This document shows positions 38,540 to 47,620 of a stretch of DNA of 64,000 nucleotides, piece by piece (the first letter of the stretch is position 1; the number at the start of each line of letters is the position of its first letter). The stretch spans positions 1 to 64,000 of the forward strand of contig JAEUNY010000086.1 of assembly GCA_016791005.1 (NCBI GenBank), in the 5' to 3' direction. The DNA comes from Zoogloeaceae bacterium (GTDB lineage Bacteria; Pseudomonadota; Gammaproteobacteria; Burkholderiales; Rhodocyclaceae). The notes below the pieces were generated by a model. The model saw only the letters and a list, made by a program, of their open reading frames with translations. It did no database searches and had not been told where the DNA came from. The translations under genes were made by a program, and so were the position numbers.

Positions 38540-39517
38540 TTGTCCATCGAACGGGACTCCGTCCCGCCGTCCTTCTCCGTGGTGATTCCGCTTTACAACG
38601 AAGCCGCCGGAGTCGCCCTGCTTCATGCCCGGCTCCAGGCCGTGCTCGCACAACTGCCGGTCAGCCGTCGCGAGATTGTATTTGTGGATGATGGCAGCCG
38701 GGACGCCACCTTTGCCGCCGTCACAGTTTTGGCCGCGGACGACCCCACTATCAAGGGCATCCGTTTCGCGCGGAACTTTGGCAAGGAAGCGGCCATGGCG
38801 GCGGGGCTACGGGCCGCCACCGGCGACGTGGTGGTCCTGATGGACGGCGATCTCCAGCATCCCCCTGAGCTGATTCCACAGATGCTCGAGGCCTGGCACC
38901 AAGGCGCCCGGATGGTCACAGCCGTGCGCCGCTCGCGGGATACCGACCCCTGGCTGCGGCGCCAGCTGAGCCGGGCCTTCTACGCCACCTTCGCCAAAGT
39001 CTCCGAGGTCGCGCTGGAAGCCGGTGGCGGCGATTACCGGCTGTTCGACCGGGCGGTGGTGAACGCCATCAACAGCCTGCCGGAGCGCACCCGGTTCATG
39101 AAAGGCATCACGAGTTGGGTGGGGTTTCGCCAGGCCACCGTGGATTTTGAACCGGAAGAGCGCGCAGCAGGCACCTCGGCCTGGTCCCTCTGGCGCCTGT
39201 TGCGCTACGCAGTTGACGGCCTCTCGGCGTTTTCCACGCTACCGCTGCGGGTCTGGTCGGTAATCGGCCTGGTCATGGCCGCAATCTCCGGGCTGTACGG
39301 CAGCTTCCTCATCGTGCGTACGATCATTCTCGGGCGCGACGTCCCAGGCTACGCGTCCATCATGGTCGCGATTCTGTTCCTCTCCGGAATCCAGCTCATC
39401 AGCCTGGGCGTCCTGGGTGAGTACATCGGGCGCATCTTTACGGAGGTCAAGGGCCGGCCCCTGTTCCTGGTCGCCGAGCGCATTGGATTTTCCCCCGCAG
39501 AAAGCGAACCCTCCTGA
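38540..39517 (+). CDS. GT2 polyprenyl-phosphate glycosyltransferase (ArnC/GtrB/DPM-like)
   Basis: 325 aa from a TTG at 38540 (MSIERDSVPP); no in-frame ATG fits, so the start is tentative. A -10-like TAGAAT lies at 38505-38510. Catalytic GT2 domain: VVIPLYNEAAG, VDDGSRDAT, VVLMDGDLQHPPELIP; then two C-terminal membrane helices (VWSVIGLVMAAISGLYGSFL; VAILFLSGIQLISLGVLGEY). Transfers a sugar onto polyprenyl phosphate at the cytoplasmic face. Stop overlaps the next start (TGATG). Confidence 0.9.
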   Translation: MSIERDSVPPSFSVVIPLYNEAAGVALLHARLQAVLAQLPVSRREIVFVDDGSRDATFAAVTVLAADDPTIKGIRFARNFGKEAAMAAGLRAATGDVVVLMDGDLQHPPELIPQMLEAWHQGARMVTAVRRSRDTDPWLRRQLSRAFYATFAKVSEVALEAGGGDYRLFDRAVVNAINSLPERTRFMKGITSWVGFRQATVDFEPEERAAGTSAWSLWRLLRYAVDGLSAFSTLPLRVWSVIGLVMAAISGLYGSFLIVRTIILGRDVPGYASIMVAILFLSGIQLISLGVLGEYIGRIFTEVKGRPLFLVAERIGFSPAESEPS

Positions 39518-41106
39518 TGCCCGCCGAACGTGGCGACGCCCTGGCCCGGCGGCTGGCCCTACTGGTCTTTGCCGCTCTCGGTCTCTATGTCGCTTTCGCC
39601 TGGGATCAGCACGGCATCAGCAATGACGAGGAGGTGCAGCACGTCTATGGGCGCTTGCTGGTGGATTTCTACACCTCGGGGCTGCAGGACCTCGCCGCCT
39701 TTACCTACAAAAACCTTTATCTCTACGGCGGGTTTTTCGACCTTATCGCGGCGGGGTTGGAGCGGGTGCTGCCCGCGTCAATTTCGGTCTGGGATTTGCG
39801 CCACTTGCTTTCGGCGGGCTTCGGCCTCGCCGGTCTTGCCGCAGTCTGGCAACTCGGGCGCGTGCTGGGCGGCGAGCGGGCAGGCCTGTTCGCCCTGCTG
39901 TGCCTCACACTAACCGGCGCCTGGATCGGCGGCATGTTCACCCACACCAAGGACGTGCCCTTCGCCAGCTGCATGACCTGGGCCCTTTACTTTACGACCC
40001 GCATCGTGACCGCCCTGCCCCGCCCGCCGTGGCGTTGGCGGGTGGGCCTCGGCGTAGCGGTTGGCTGTGCCCTGGGCCTACGCGTCGGTGCGGTCTTCGC
40101 GGTGTTCTATCTCGGCCTTGCCCTGATCGTGGCGACGCTCCTCGTCGGCCCTCCGGGCGAGCGATGGGCGTATTTCTGGCGCAGCGTCATGGGCCTCGTC
40201 CCCGCCGGGTTGATCGCCGTGGTGCTGATGGGGGTCTTCTGGCCCTGGTCGGTGATGGCGCCCGGGAATCTCTTGCAGGCGGCCACCGCCTTCTCCCATT
40301 TCTCATTCCTACTCCATACGATCGTTGATGGGCAGGTCTATCTCAACGGCCAAGTGCCACGTACCTATTTGTTAAGCTATCTCTCGGTCCGCTTGCCGGA
40401 GATCTTGCTGCTCGGCTTACTGTGGACCGTGCTGCTCGCGCCGTTTCACCGCCGTGACGAGCGGGCAGTCCCTTCCGTCTCCGGGGCGGCCCTGTTTCCC
40501 CTCCTTCTCGCGGCCACGTTCCCGATCGCGTTTACGCTGGCAACCCAGCCTGCCCTCTACAACGGAACCCGCCACTTCCTTTTCGTCATCCCGCCCCTGG
40601 CGGTGCTAGCTGGCCTGGGCTGGCGCCGACTTGCCGGGTTCGGCCGTGGCGGCGCGCTGATTGCCGGGGCGGCCATCGTCGGCCTCTCCGCCTTTCACGG
40701 TCTCACCCTGGCTCGCCTCCACCCCTACGAGTACGTCGCCTACAATCAATGGGTCGGCGGCCTGCCAGGCGCCCAGGGCAAGTGGGAAACCGATTACTGG
40801 GGCGACACCATCCGCCCCGCCGCCCGGTTGCTCACGAATTACGTCGCCCGGGAGGGGCTCGCCGACAAGGGCCCGTGGCCCGTCGCGGTGTGTGCCGAAT
40901 CCATCCAGGCAGCGGCCTACCTGGGGCCAGAATTCGAAGTGACGCGGGACTGGCGGCGGGCCGATTTTTTTATTTCTCCGACCCATATGGATTGCGATTC
41001 AGCGGTCAAGGGCCAAGTCATCGGCACGATCGACCGCTTGGGCGTAACTTTGGCGGTGGTCAAGGACCGACGCGCTTTGGTGGGCGATGAACGCACCCCG
41101 CGCTAA
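39517..41106 (+). CDS. GT-C family membrane glycosyltransferase (ArnT/PMT-like)
   Basis: 529 aa, about 10-11 membrane helices. The first periplasmic loop has the acidic motif DQHGISNDEEVQHVYG expected of a GT39/GT83-type transferase that uses polyprenyl-phosphate sugars. The C-terminal soluble part (about 400-529) is periplasmic. Likely acceptor is lipid A, another lipid or a surface glycan; not determinable here. Overlaps gtrA by 20 bp. Confidence 0.85.
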   Translation: MPAERGDALARRLALLVFAALGLYVAFAWDQHGISNDEEVQHVYGRLLVDFYTSGLQDLAAFTYKNLYLYGGFFDLIAAGLERVLPASISVWDLRHLLSAGFGLAGLAAVWQLGRVLGGERAGLFALLCLTLTGAWIGGMFTHTKDVPFASCMTWALYFTTRIVTALPRPPWRWRVGLGVAVGCALGLRVGAVFAVFYLGLALIVATLLVGPPGERWAYFWRSVMGLVPAGLIAVVLMGVFWPWSVMAPGNLLQAATAFSHFSFLLHTIVDGQVYLNGQVPRTYLLSYLSVRLPEILLLGLLWTVLLAPFHRRDERAVPSVSGAALFPLLLAATFPIAFTLATQPALYNGTRHFLFVIPPLAVLAGLGWRRLAGFGRGGALIAGAAIVGLSAFHGLTLARLHPYEYVAYNQWVGGLPGAQGKWETDYWGDTIRPAARLLTNYVAREGLADKGPWPVAVCAESIQAAAYLGPEFEVTRDWRRADFFISPTHMDCDSAVKGQVIGTIDRLGVTLAVVKDRRALVGDERTPR

Positions 41107-41509
41107 AGAACTCGGCCCGACCCAGCATTCCTTCGGCCGATTCCTCCGCTTCGCTGCCCTCGGTCTCGCGGGAACGGGTGCCCATTACCTCGCCCTAATC
41201 GGCCTGGTGGAGGGGGCAGGCGTCGATCCGCTCTTCGCCTCGATCGCCGGTTTCTGTCTCGGTGCCTTGGTCAACTACCTGATGAGCCATCGCTTCGTAT
41301 TCCGTTCGCAGCGGGCCCACCAGGAGGCGCTCCCCCGCTTTTTTGCGGTGGCGCTCACCGGCTTGGCCTGGAATGCCTTGCTCATGAAATTGATGGTGCA
41401 TTCAGCCGGCTGGCCCTACCTTGTCGCCCAGCTGCTGACGACCGGCCTGCTGGTCTTCTGGCATTACGCGGTGAATGCGGTGTGGACCTTCCGCACCCAC
41501 CGTGACTGA
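41087..41509 (+). CDS. GtrA-family flippase-like membrane protein
   Basis: 140 aa, four membrane helices, with the GtrA features RFLRFAALGLAGTGAHYLAL, the central NYLMSHRFVFRS and the C-terminal NAVWTFRTH. GtrA proteins are thought to flip polyprenyl-phosphate sugars across the inner membrane. Third gene of the GT2 / GT-C / GtrA set. Confidence 0.9.
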   Translation: MNAPRAKELGPTQHSFGRFLRFAALGLAGTGAHYLALIGLVEGAGVDPLFASIAGFCLGALVNYLMSHRFVFRSQRAHQEALPRFFAVALTGLAWNALLMKLMVHSAGWPYLVAQLLTTGLLVFWHYAVNAVWTFRTHRD

Positions 41510-41518
41510 ATTGCCCGG

Positions 41519-43174
41519 TCAGGTTCGACGCAAATGGCGCCTGCCAAACAGCGCCGGCTCCAGCGGACGGCCAATAGCGGGCCCTTGAAGGGCGGGGAAG
41601 CCCAAATCCACCATCTGGACGCGCCGGACTTCAGAATCCACCCCCGTAGCCACCGCCTCATAGCCGAAGGTCTGGGCCACGCCCAGCGCCCCCTCCAGAA
41701 GGCGGGCATTCACTGCCCCCCCCGGAGCCATCCCGCTATCGATCATCACCCTCGTGAGGGGAAGCTGACCGAGTCGCAGTAAATTCATGTTCCCCTGGCC
41801 AAAGCCATCCACCGCCACCTGGCAGCCTTGGTCAGCCAGGGTCTGCACCGCACCTTCGACCGCCCCCTGACGATCATCCAGTAAGCGGCTTTCGAGGACC
41901 AACTCGAGCCGCTCCGCGGCCAAGCCGGCGCGCTTAAGGGCACTTTCGACCTGGCGGGGAAATTTCGGGTCCAGCAACTGAGTCAGAGCCACCGGGACGG
42001 ACAGGCGGAATCGGATTCCCGCGGCAACCCAGCGCCGGGCCTCGTCGCATGCCGTCCGCAACAGCCAGTCCCCCAGGCGGGCAACGTTCTCGCCCGCTCC
42101 ACTCAAAAGGTCCCGCCCGGTGAGGTGCCCGAAACGGGGATGGGTCCATTGAATCTCCGTCACCGCCAGGGGCAGGCCATTGGGTGCACTGTGCCACTCG
42201 GGGCGAAAGCGGACGGCCAAAACATCGCGCCCCAGCGCCTTGCCCAATTCTGCGCAAAGATCCATCCCGTCACGGCTCCCCGGCGACGCAGGTTCTGCCA
42301 CGGCGCCGTGGGTCGTCGCGCTGGAGCCGGTCATCGGTCGCGCTGGGTTGAGCAACAACAGGCGCCAGCCCGGTTTGGGCCCCGGTAGGATGCGGGCCGT
42401 GCATGCTTCATCGGCCCCCATACGCAGTCGGACCGTTGTATCCCCCTGGGCAGAGGGCCACGACACCGCGAAATGGTGGCTGAGAGAGCGCCCCACCAAC
42501 CCCTCGCGACCCAACCCGAAACGTCGCAATGCGGCACCGTTGGCGGCGCTGACCCGGTCTTCTGCATCGAGGACGAGGAGAGCCTGATCAAGGGCCGCAG
42601 CCAGGCGCGGCCAGACACTGGAAGCATCCTCCCGCACGTCGCGAAGAATGTCCGGGCTGAGAATCAAGGCATGAATGCCTGGCCTCAAGCGCGCCGCAGC
42701 GCAAAAACGCATCTCCCGCTGACGTCCGTCCGGCATGGCCAAGTGCAGGCTGCCCCGCATCTGTCCCTGGATGAACAAGCGGGCCCGCGCGGCAAGAAAA
42801 GCTTGTTCCGAGGCAAAGAGTTCACTGAGCGGACGTCCGGCGAGATCACCGTAGCGGCGCTCCAGGAGGCGGCACGCTGCGGAATTGACCTCGAGGATGG
42901 TTTCGTCGCTGACGATCAGGAGCCCCTCGTCGAGCATCTCGAGCAGGGCGAGATAAAGCCCCCGCTCCACCCCTTCGGTGAAATCGGGCAAGAATCGCTC
43001 TTCCGAATCGGAGGTAAAGCGGGGCACCCCGGCAAGTTCCATGAACGAAGACAAGAGTTCGGTTCGTTGCAGCCCGTCGAATCTGGTGATCCAACGGCAT
43101 CCAGAGGGCAATCTTGACGCGTGAGCCCGGCCGCCCAGCGCGGAAAAAATGGCCGGTTTCCCGGCCAATTCCAT
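41519..43174 (-). CDS. PAS and degenerate EAL domain protein
   Basis: About 551 aa if ATG 43174 is used; a TTG at 43180 and a Met at 43042 are alternatives and no ribosome site decides. Two PAS-like regions (about 60-170 and 180-270) precede an EAL-like domain (about 305-540). Key c-di-GMP residues are lost: EAL reads VTE (AVTEIQWTHPRFG), the Asn position reads FRLSVPVAL, DDFG reads VDGFGQG, the Lys of KID reads VMIDSG, and AEGVE reads ATGVDSE. Catalysis is therefore unlikely; a sensor or scaffold role is possible. Convergent with gtrA. Confidence 0.85.
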   Translation of the reverse strand: MELAGKPAIFSALGGRAHASRLPSGCRWITRFDGLQRTELLSSFMELAGVPRFTSDSEERFLPDFTEGVERGLYLALLEMLDEGLLIVSDETILEVNSAACRLLERRYGDLAGRPLSELFASEQAFLAARARLFIQGQMRGSLHLAMPDGRQREMRFCAAARLRPGIHALILSPDILRDVREDASSVWPRLAAALDQALLVLDAEDRVSAANGAALRRFGLGREGLVGRSLSHHFAVSWPSAQGDTTVRLRMGADEACTARILPGPKPGWRLLLLNPARPMTGSSATTHGAVAEPASPGSRDGMDLCAELGKALGRDVLAVRFRPEWHSAPNGLPLAVTEIQWTHPRFGHLTGRDLLSGAGENVARLGDWLLRTACDEARRWVAAGIRFRLSVPVALTQLLDPKFPRQVESALKRAGLAAERLELVLESRLLDDRQGAVEGAVQTLADQGCQVAVDGFGQGNMNLLRLGQLPLTRVMIDSGMAPGGAVNARLLEGALGVAQTFGYEAVATGVDSEVRRVQMVDLGFPALQGPAIGRPLEPALFGRRHLRRT

Positions 43175-43213
43175 TGGCAAGCTAGAGGGGCGGATCGTCG
43201 CGAACGCGGCCGC

Positions 43214-44647
43214 TTATTTGCGGCCAAGGCCCCCAAGGAGGAAGGGTATGGGGCGCTGCGGGCGCTTGGGGGAGTCCCCCTCGGCATCGGAGGCCCCGGC
43301 GGCAGCCCCCACCGGAGGCGCGGGAGGTTCATAAGGCTTTGAAAAATCAAAGCCATCCGCAGCGACGGCGGGTCGCTTCCCACCCGTGGCGCCGCCCCGC
43401 GGTTTGGCGCCACGGTCGCTCGCCTTGCGCTCCCTGGCCTCGCCGGAGGCATCGGCGCCCCCGCTGCGGCGACGACCTCTGGCCGGGGCCTCGAAGAAAT
43501 CGGCCTCCGGATCGAACCCGGGGACCACTTCCTGGGGGATGGTCAGCTTGATGAGCTTCTCGATCTCCGCCAAGCGGTGCTTTTCCTCGGCACAAACCAA
43601 GGACACGGCGTTGCCCTGCCGCCCCGCCCGCCCGGTCCGCCCGATGCGGTGGACGTAATCCTCCGCCGTGTGCGGGAGCTCGAAATTGATGACATAGGGG
43701 AGGTCATCAATATCCAGACCGCGGGCGGCCACGTCGGTGGCCACCAGGACCCGCGTGCCGCCGGATTTGAATGATTCCAGGGTTTCGGTACGCTGGGCCT
43801 GGCCCTTGTCGCCGTGGATCGCATCGGCGCGGATGCCATGGCGGTTGAGAAAATGGGCCAATCGACTACACCCGAATTTGGTATCCACAAAAACCAGCAC
43901 CTGGGCGTCGGGTTCGTGGCGCAGGATGTGGGCGAGGAGGTTGCGCTTCAAGCCTGCGGACACCGGATGGACGCGATGGCCGATGGTTTCGGAGACCTGA
44001 TTCCGCCGCGCCACCTCGATGAGCTGCGGATTCTTGAGCATCTGGTCGGCGAGCTTCTTGATCTCGTCCGAAAAGGTCGCGGAAAACAACAGGCTCTGGC
44101 GTGCCGCCGGCAGGAGCGAAAGGATGCGCCGAATGTCCGGGATGAACCCCATGTCCAGCATGCGATCCGCCTCGTCCAGGACCAGCATCTCGACCTGCCC
44201 GAGCTGGATGGTCTTTTGCTGGACGTGGTCGAGAAGGCGACCGGGTGTGGCCACCACGATCTCGATGCCTCGGCGCAACTCGGCGATCTGCGCATTCATA
44301 TCCACGCCGCCGTAAATGCAGGTGGATCGCAGCGGCAGATGTTTGGAATAGGTTTTCACCGATTCCTCGACCTGCATGGCCAATTCCCGGGTCGGCGCGA
44401 GGATCAGGGCGCGGGTCTGGTGGCGGGCAGGTGAGGTGCTGGTATTGGCGTGGCGAGCCAGGCGCTGCAGGAGCGGCAGGGTGAAACCGGCCGTCTTGCC
44501 GGTCCCGGTCTGGGCCCCGCCCATCAGATCCGCGCCGCCGAGGACGACGGGAATGGCCTGGGCCTGGATGGGGGTGGGCTCGGTGTAGCCGGCGTCGGCC
44601 ACCGCCCGCAATAGTTCGGGTATGAGTCCGAGGTCGGCGAAGCTCAT
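43214..44647 (-). CDS. rhlE: DEAD-box RNA helicase RhlE
   Basis: 477 aa from ATG 44647 (MSFADLGL). Q motif and motif I GAQTGTGKTAGF, Ia APTRELA, II VLDEADRMLDMGF, III FSATFS, IV/V ATDVAARGLDID, VI HRIGRTGRAGR. The C-terminal 90 residues are basic and low-complexity (ARGRRRSGG; RGAKPRGG), ending in RPIPFLLGGLGRK, typical of RhlE. Acts in rRNA maturation and RNA decay. A TATAAT at 44788-44783 on this strand would give a leader of about 130 nt. Confidence 0.95.
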   Translation of the reverse strand: MSFADLGLIPELLRAVADAGYTEPTPIQAQAIPVVLGGADLMGGAQTGTGKTAGFTLPLLQRLARHANTSTSPARHQTRALILAPTRELAMQVEESVKTYSKHLPLRSTCIYGGVDMNAQIAELRRGIEIVVATPGRLLDHVQQKTIQLGQVEMLVLDEADRMLDMGFIPDIRRILSLLPAARQSLLFSATFSDEIKKLADQMLKNPQLIEVARRNQVSETIGHRVHPVSAGLKRNLLAHILRHEPDAQVLVFVDTKFGCSRLAHFLNRHGIRADAIHGDKGQAQRTETLESFKSGGTRVLVATDVAARGLDIDDLPYVINFELPHTAEDYVHRIGRTGRAGRQGNAVSLVCAEEKHRLAEIEKLIKLTIPQEVVPGFDPEADFFEAPARGRRRSGGADASGEARERKASDRGAKPRGGATGGKRPAVAADGFDFSKPYEPPAPPVGAAAGASDAEGDSPKRPQRPIPFLLGGLGRK

Positions 44648-44782
44648 GAGTCGGTGTGGTCCTGGCACCCCGGAAATGCCTGAATCCGGTCAGGGTGCAA
44701 AATGCGAATTCGCTTGTTATTCGGTCGCCCGGGGGCAGCCATGCAGGCCACCAGAGCGGGACGGACTTGACAATAACTTTGA

Positions 44783-44788
44783 ATTATA
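44783..44788 (-). promoter_or_regulatory. Candidate rhlE -10 element
   Basis: A perfect TATAAT on the minus strand in an AT-rich island just past the rlmM stop, about 136 bp before the rhlE ATG. No good -35 at 17 bp, so the assignment is weak. Confidence 0.35.
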
Positions 44789-44802
44789 CAACGCAATGCT
44801 CA

Positions 44803-45912
44803 TCAGCGCTTCAGGGCGAGGTACCCCGTCACCTCGTCCCGATCGTGATACAGGTGCTTGAAGCGGAGATCGACCGGCCCGGCAACGCGAGTGAGCTTGA
44901 AAATCAGGGCCCGACAGCGCTGAAGCTCCTCGCCCCGGCGCTTCATGGGCAGCTTGAGATTGAAGATGCAGTGCCGGCAGCGGCCTGCCGCCACCCATTC
45001 GGCCACCAGCTGGGCCACCCGGATGGGCTGGGCCACCATGTCGCAGACCATCCAATCAACGGGCCGGGCGGGCCGCCAGGTAAAGCCATCGGCCTTGAGG
45101 TGCTGAATCATCCCCGTGGCGTGGGCGGAGGGGGCCAGGGGTCCGTTGTCGATGGCGACCACCCGCAGACCCCGCCGGGCAAGGTGCCAGGACCACCCCC
45201 CGGGAGCGGCGCCCAGGTCCACCGCCCGCTGCCCGGCACGCAGGGAGGCCTCGCGCTCCTTGTCAGTCAGTAGAGCCTCGATGGCCTCCACCAATTTATG
45301 GGCCGATCGGCTCGGTGCTTCCTTGGACACCCGCAAGCGCGGAATGCCCATCGGCCAGGGCGAACCGTCACCAGCCTCGACCAAGGCCAACCAGGCCGTG
45401 GTCGCATCAGTGAAGACGACATGGAGGACGGGGAGCCCGGTTTGATCCGCCCGCAACCGCTTTACCGCCACCATGGCCTCGGCAAGGGGCGTCTCGAAGC
45501 GCCCACAAAAACCGGAGAGCGGGCGAGCCGCGTCGGAGTCCGGGACTTCAATCACCAGCCGCGACACCAGCACCCCGTGCCGCTCCAGAGCCGCCACGAT
45601 GGGGGCATCACGCCCCCGCTGGGGAATTTCATCCGCGCGAGCAACCCAGAACAACCGTTGGCGAGCAAACACCAGGTCGCGCAGGGGAAACTGCTCGGCA
45701 AGGCCTCGTAGGGGCAAGGCCTCAGCGAATTTCAAGGTGGCATACCCCGCGCCAGTCGCCGCCGTGCCCTCCGCCCGAATCCCGGATCGTCCAGCGAGGT
45801 CCATCAATTCCGCCACCACCTCCCCCTCAAAGCCGACGCGACAAAACGCCAGCACACCCTGGCAGGGCACGTCTTTCGGGGAGGAGGATGAGCGGTTGGA
45901 AGCCACGGCCAT
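44803..45912 (-). CDS. rlmM: 23S rRNA 2'-O-ribose methyltransferase RlmM
   Basis: 369 aa from ATG 45912; an ATG at 45927 would add five residues. N-terminal THUMP-like region, then a Rossmann methyltransferase: SAM motif VDLGAAPGGWSWHL, DWMVCDMVAQP, FNLKLPMKRR and HDRDEVTGYLALKR, consistent with the catalytic tetrad of RlmM. Modifies C2498 of 23S rRNA in E. coli. Same direction as rhlE, another ribosome-related gene. Confidence 0.94.
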   Translation of the reverse strand: MAVASNRSSSSPKDVPCQGVLAFCRVGFEGEVVAELMDLAGRSGIRAEGTAATGAGYATLKFAEALPLRGLAEQFPLRDLVFARQRLFWVARADEIPQRGRDAPIVAALERHGVLVSRLVIEVPDSDAARPLSGFCGRFETPLAEAMVAVKRLRADQTGLPVLHVVFTDATTAWLALVEAGDGSPWPMGIPRLRVSKEAPSRSAHKLVEAIEALLTDKEREASLRAGQRAVDLGAAPGGWSWHLARRGLRVVAIDNGPLAPSAHATGMIQHLKADGFTWRPARPVDWMVCDMVAQPIRVAQLVAEWVAAGRCRHCIFNLKLPMKRRGEELQRCRALIFKLTRVAGPVDLRFKHLYHDRDEVTGYLALKR

Positions 45913-45983
45913 GGATCGCCAGATCATTGAGATGGGGGATGATACGCGGGATGATTGGCGATCTTGGCGAGGAAAGCTGACAA

Positions 45984-47021
45984 ATGGAACGGCGACGACT
46001 GGGGCGGAGTGAGCTTGAAGTGTCTTCCGTGTGCCTGGGCACCATGACTTTTGGCCAGCAGAACACCGAAGCCGAGGGGCACGCCCAGTTGGACCGGGCC
46101 TTCGAGCGCGGGGTGAACTTCATCGACGCAGCCGAGATGTATCCGGTCCCGACCCGCGCGGAAACCTACGGCGACACGGAACGCATCGTCGGGACCTGGC
46201 TTGCCCGCCAGCCCAGAGACCAGGTGGTGGTCGCCACCAAGGCGGCGGGACCGGGACGCCGGCTGGAGTGGATCCGCGGCGGCCCAACGGCCTTCGACCG
46301 CGCCAACCTGCGGGTGGCCGTCGAAGGCAGCTTGCGCCGTCTGCAGACCGACTATATCGACCTCTACCAACTCCACTGGCCGGCCCGCAACCAACCCATG
46401 TTCGGGGGGTGGACCTACGACCCCGCCGCCGAGCGCACCGCCACCCCCATCGAGGAAACCCTGGAAGCCCTGACGGAACTGGTCCGGGAAGGAAAGATTC
46501 GCGCCTTCGGGGTTTCCAACGAGCACCCCTGGGGCCTGATGCAGTACCTGCGTCTGGCCGACCAGGCGGATTTGTCCCGAGTCGCCACGATCCAGAACGC
46601 TTACAACCTCGTGAATCGGGTGTTCGAGTACGGACTCGCTGAGATGTGTCACCGGGAAGCGGTGAGTCTCCTCGCCTATTCGCCCTTGGGATTCGGCGCC
46701 CTCTCAGGCAAGTACCTGGGCGACCCCCAGGCACAGGGCCGTTTCACCCTTTTCCCTGGCTTTGGCCAACGCTATGCCAAACCGGGCGCCGCGCCGGCCA
46801 TTGCCGATTACGCCGCATTGGCACGCCGCCTTGGCATGACGCCAACCCGGCTGGCCCTGGGGTTCGTGCATCAGCGCTGGTGCGTGACGAGCACCATCAT
46901 CGGCGCCACAAGCCTCACCCAACTTGAAGAAAATCTCGATGCCTGCGCGATGCCACTGCCTGGTGAGGTTCTGGAAGATGTGGAGGCGCTGCATCTGTCG
47001 CGCAGCAATCCGGCGCCATGA
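45984..47021 (+). CDS. tas: Aldo/keto reductase, Tas-like
   Basis: 345 aa with ribosome site GAGGAAAG before ATG 45984. NADPH-dependent oxidoreductase: MERRRLGRSELEVSSVCLGTMTFG, active-site Tyr in DAAEMYPVP, Lys in VVATKAAG, His in YQLHWPARN, and the Tas-type insert NQPMFGGWTYDP. Physiological substrate unknown. Divergent from rlmM. Confidence 0.92.
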   Translation: MERRRLGRSELEVSSVCLGTMTFGQQNTEAEGHAQLDRAFERGVNFIDAAEMYPVPTRAETYGDTERIVGTWLARQPRDQVVVATKAAGPGRRLEWIRGGPTAFDRANLRVAVEGSLRRLQTDYIDLYQLHWPARNQPMFGGWTYDPAAERTATPIEETLEALTELVREGKIRAFGVSNEHPWGLMQYLRLADQADLSRVATIQNAYNLVNRVFEYGLAEMCHREAVSLLAYSPLGFGALSGKYLGDPQAQGRFTLFPGFGQRYAKPGAAPAIADYAALARRLGMTPTRLALGFVHQRWCVTSTIIGATSLTQLEENLDACAMPLPGEVLEDVEALHLSRSNPAP

Positions 47022-47043
47022 GGGCGACCACCGCGCCCTGCCG

Positions 47044-47487
47044 TCAGGAGTTGTCCCGGCTGCGCCGACTCCGTCGAGGCGGCGGGGCGTCATGGGCGTC
47101 GCCCTCGCCCTCCTCCTTCGCCCCCGATGACGCGGGATTGGAATGGTCGTTGGTCGGCGCGCCCTCTTTGGACGGCAGGCTGACGCCAGGAGAAGGCAAA
47201 TGGCTGGGCACCACGGCCAGGTTGTTCTGGGTCATGTAGTCGTTCATTTCCCGCCAGCCGGAGAAAACCGAAGCCTTGCTTGCGGAGGGATTCAAGGCAT
47301 AGCAGTCTTCCAGCGCCCGGCCGGAATGCCGGCAAGCGCTCCCGATTGCCCGCCCATCGGCCTCGGCCGCCGCTGCCTCTTTCTTCGGGTCCGGAAGCCC
47401 CAACTGGGCCACCAGCTGGTCGCAGCCGGTGAGGAAGGACGCGGCAATGACCAAGGCCCCAAGGCCTCCCCGTGATGGGAACCGCAT
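47044..47487 (-). CDS. Small predicted lipoprotein, family unknown
   Basis: 147 aa from ATG 47487. N-terminal signal with lipobox FLTGC (Cys acylation expected). The mature part has a Glu/Ala-rich helix (KKEAAAAEADGRAIGSAC), two further Cys residues (ACRHSGRALEDC) that could pair, a GWREMNDYMTQNNLAVV segment, and a charged C-terminus PPPRRSRRSRDNS. I do not recognise the family. Convergent with tas and divergent from ugpB. Confidence 0.72.
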   Translation of the reverse strand: MRFPSRGGLGALVIAASFLTGCDQLVAQLGLPDPKKEAAAAEADGRAIGSACRHSGRALEDCYALNPSASKASVFSGWREMNDYMTQNNLAVVPSHLPSPGVSLPSKEGAPTNDHSNPASSGAKEEGEGDAHDAPPPRRSRRSRDNS

Positions 47488-47620
47488 GAATCGACACGAA
47501 AAGATTTGGATTGGGCTCACCGCCAGCATAACGGTCCGGATTTGGTATTCTTGACGCCCCCGCCTCCCCGCCTCATCCCTGGGGTGGCCCTACGGCGGAG
47601 CGCCCTTCAGGAGTCGTTCG

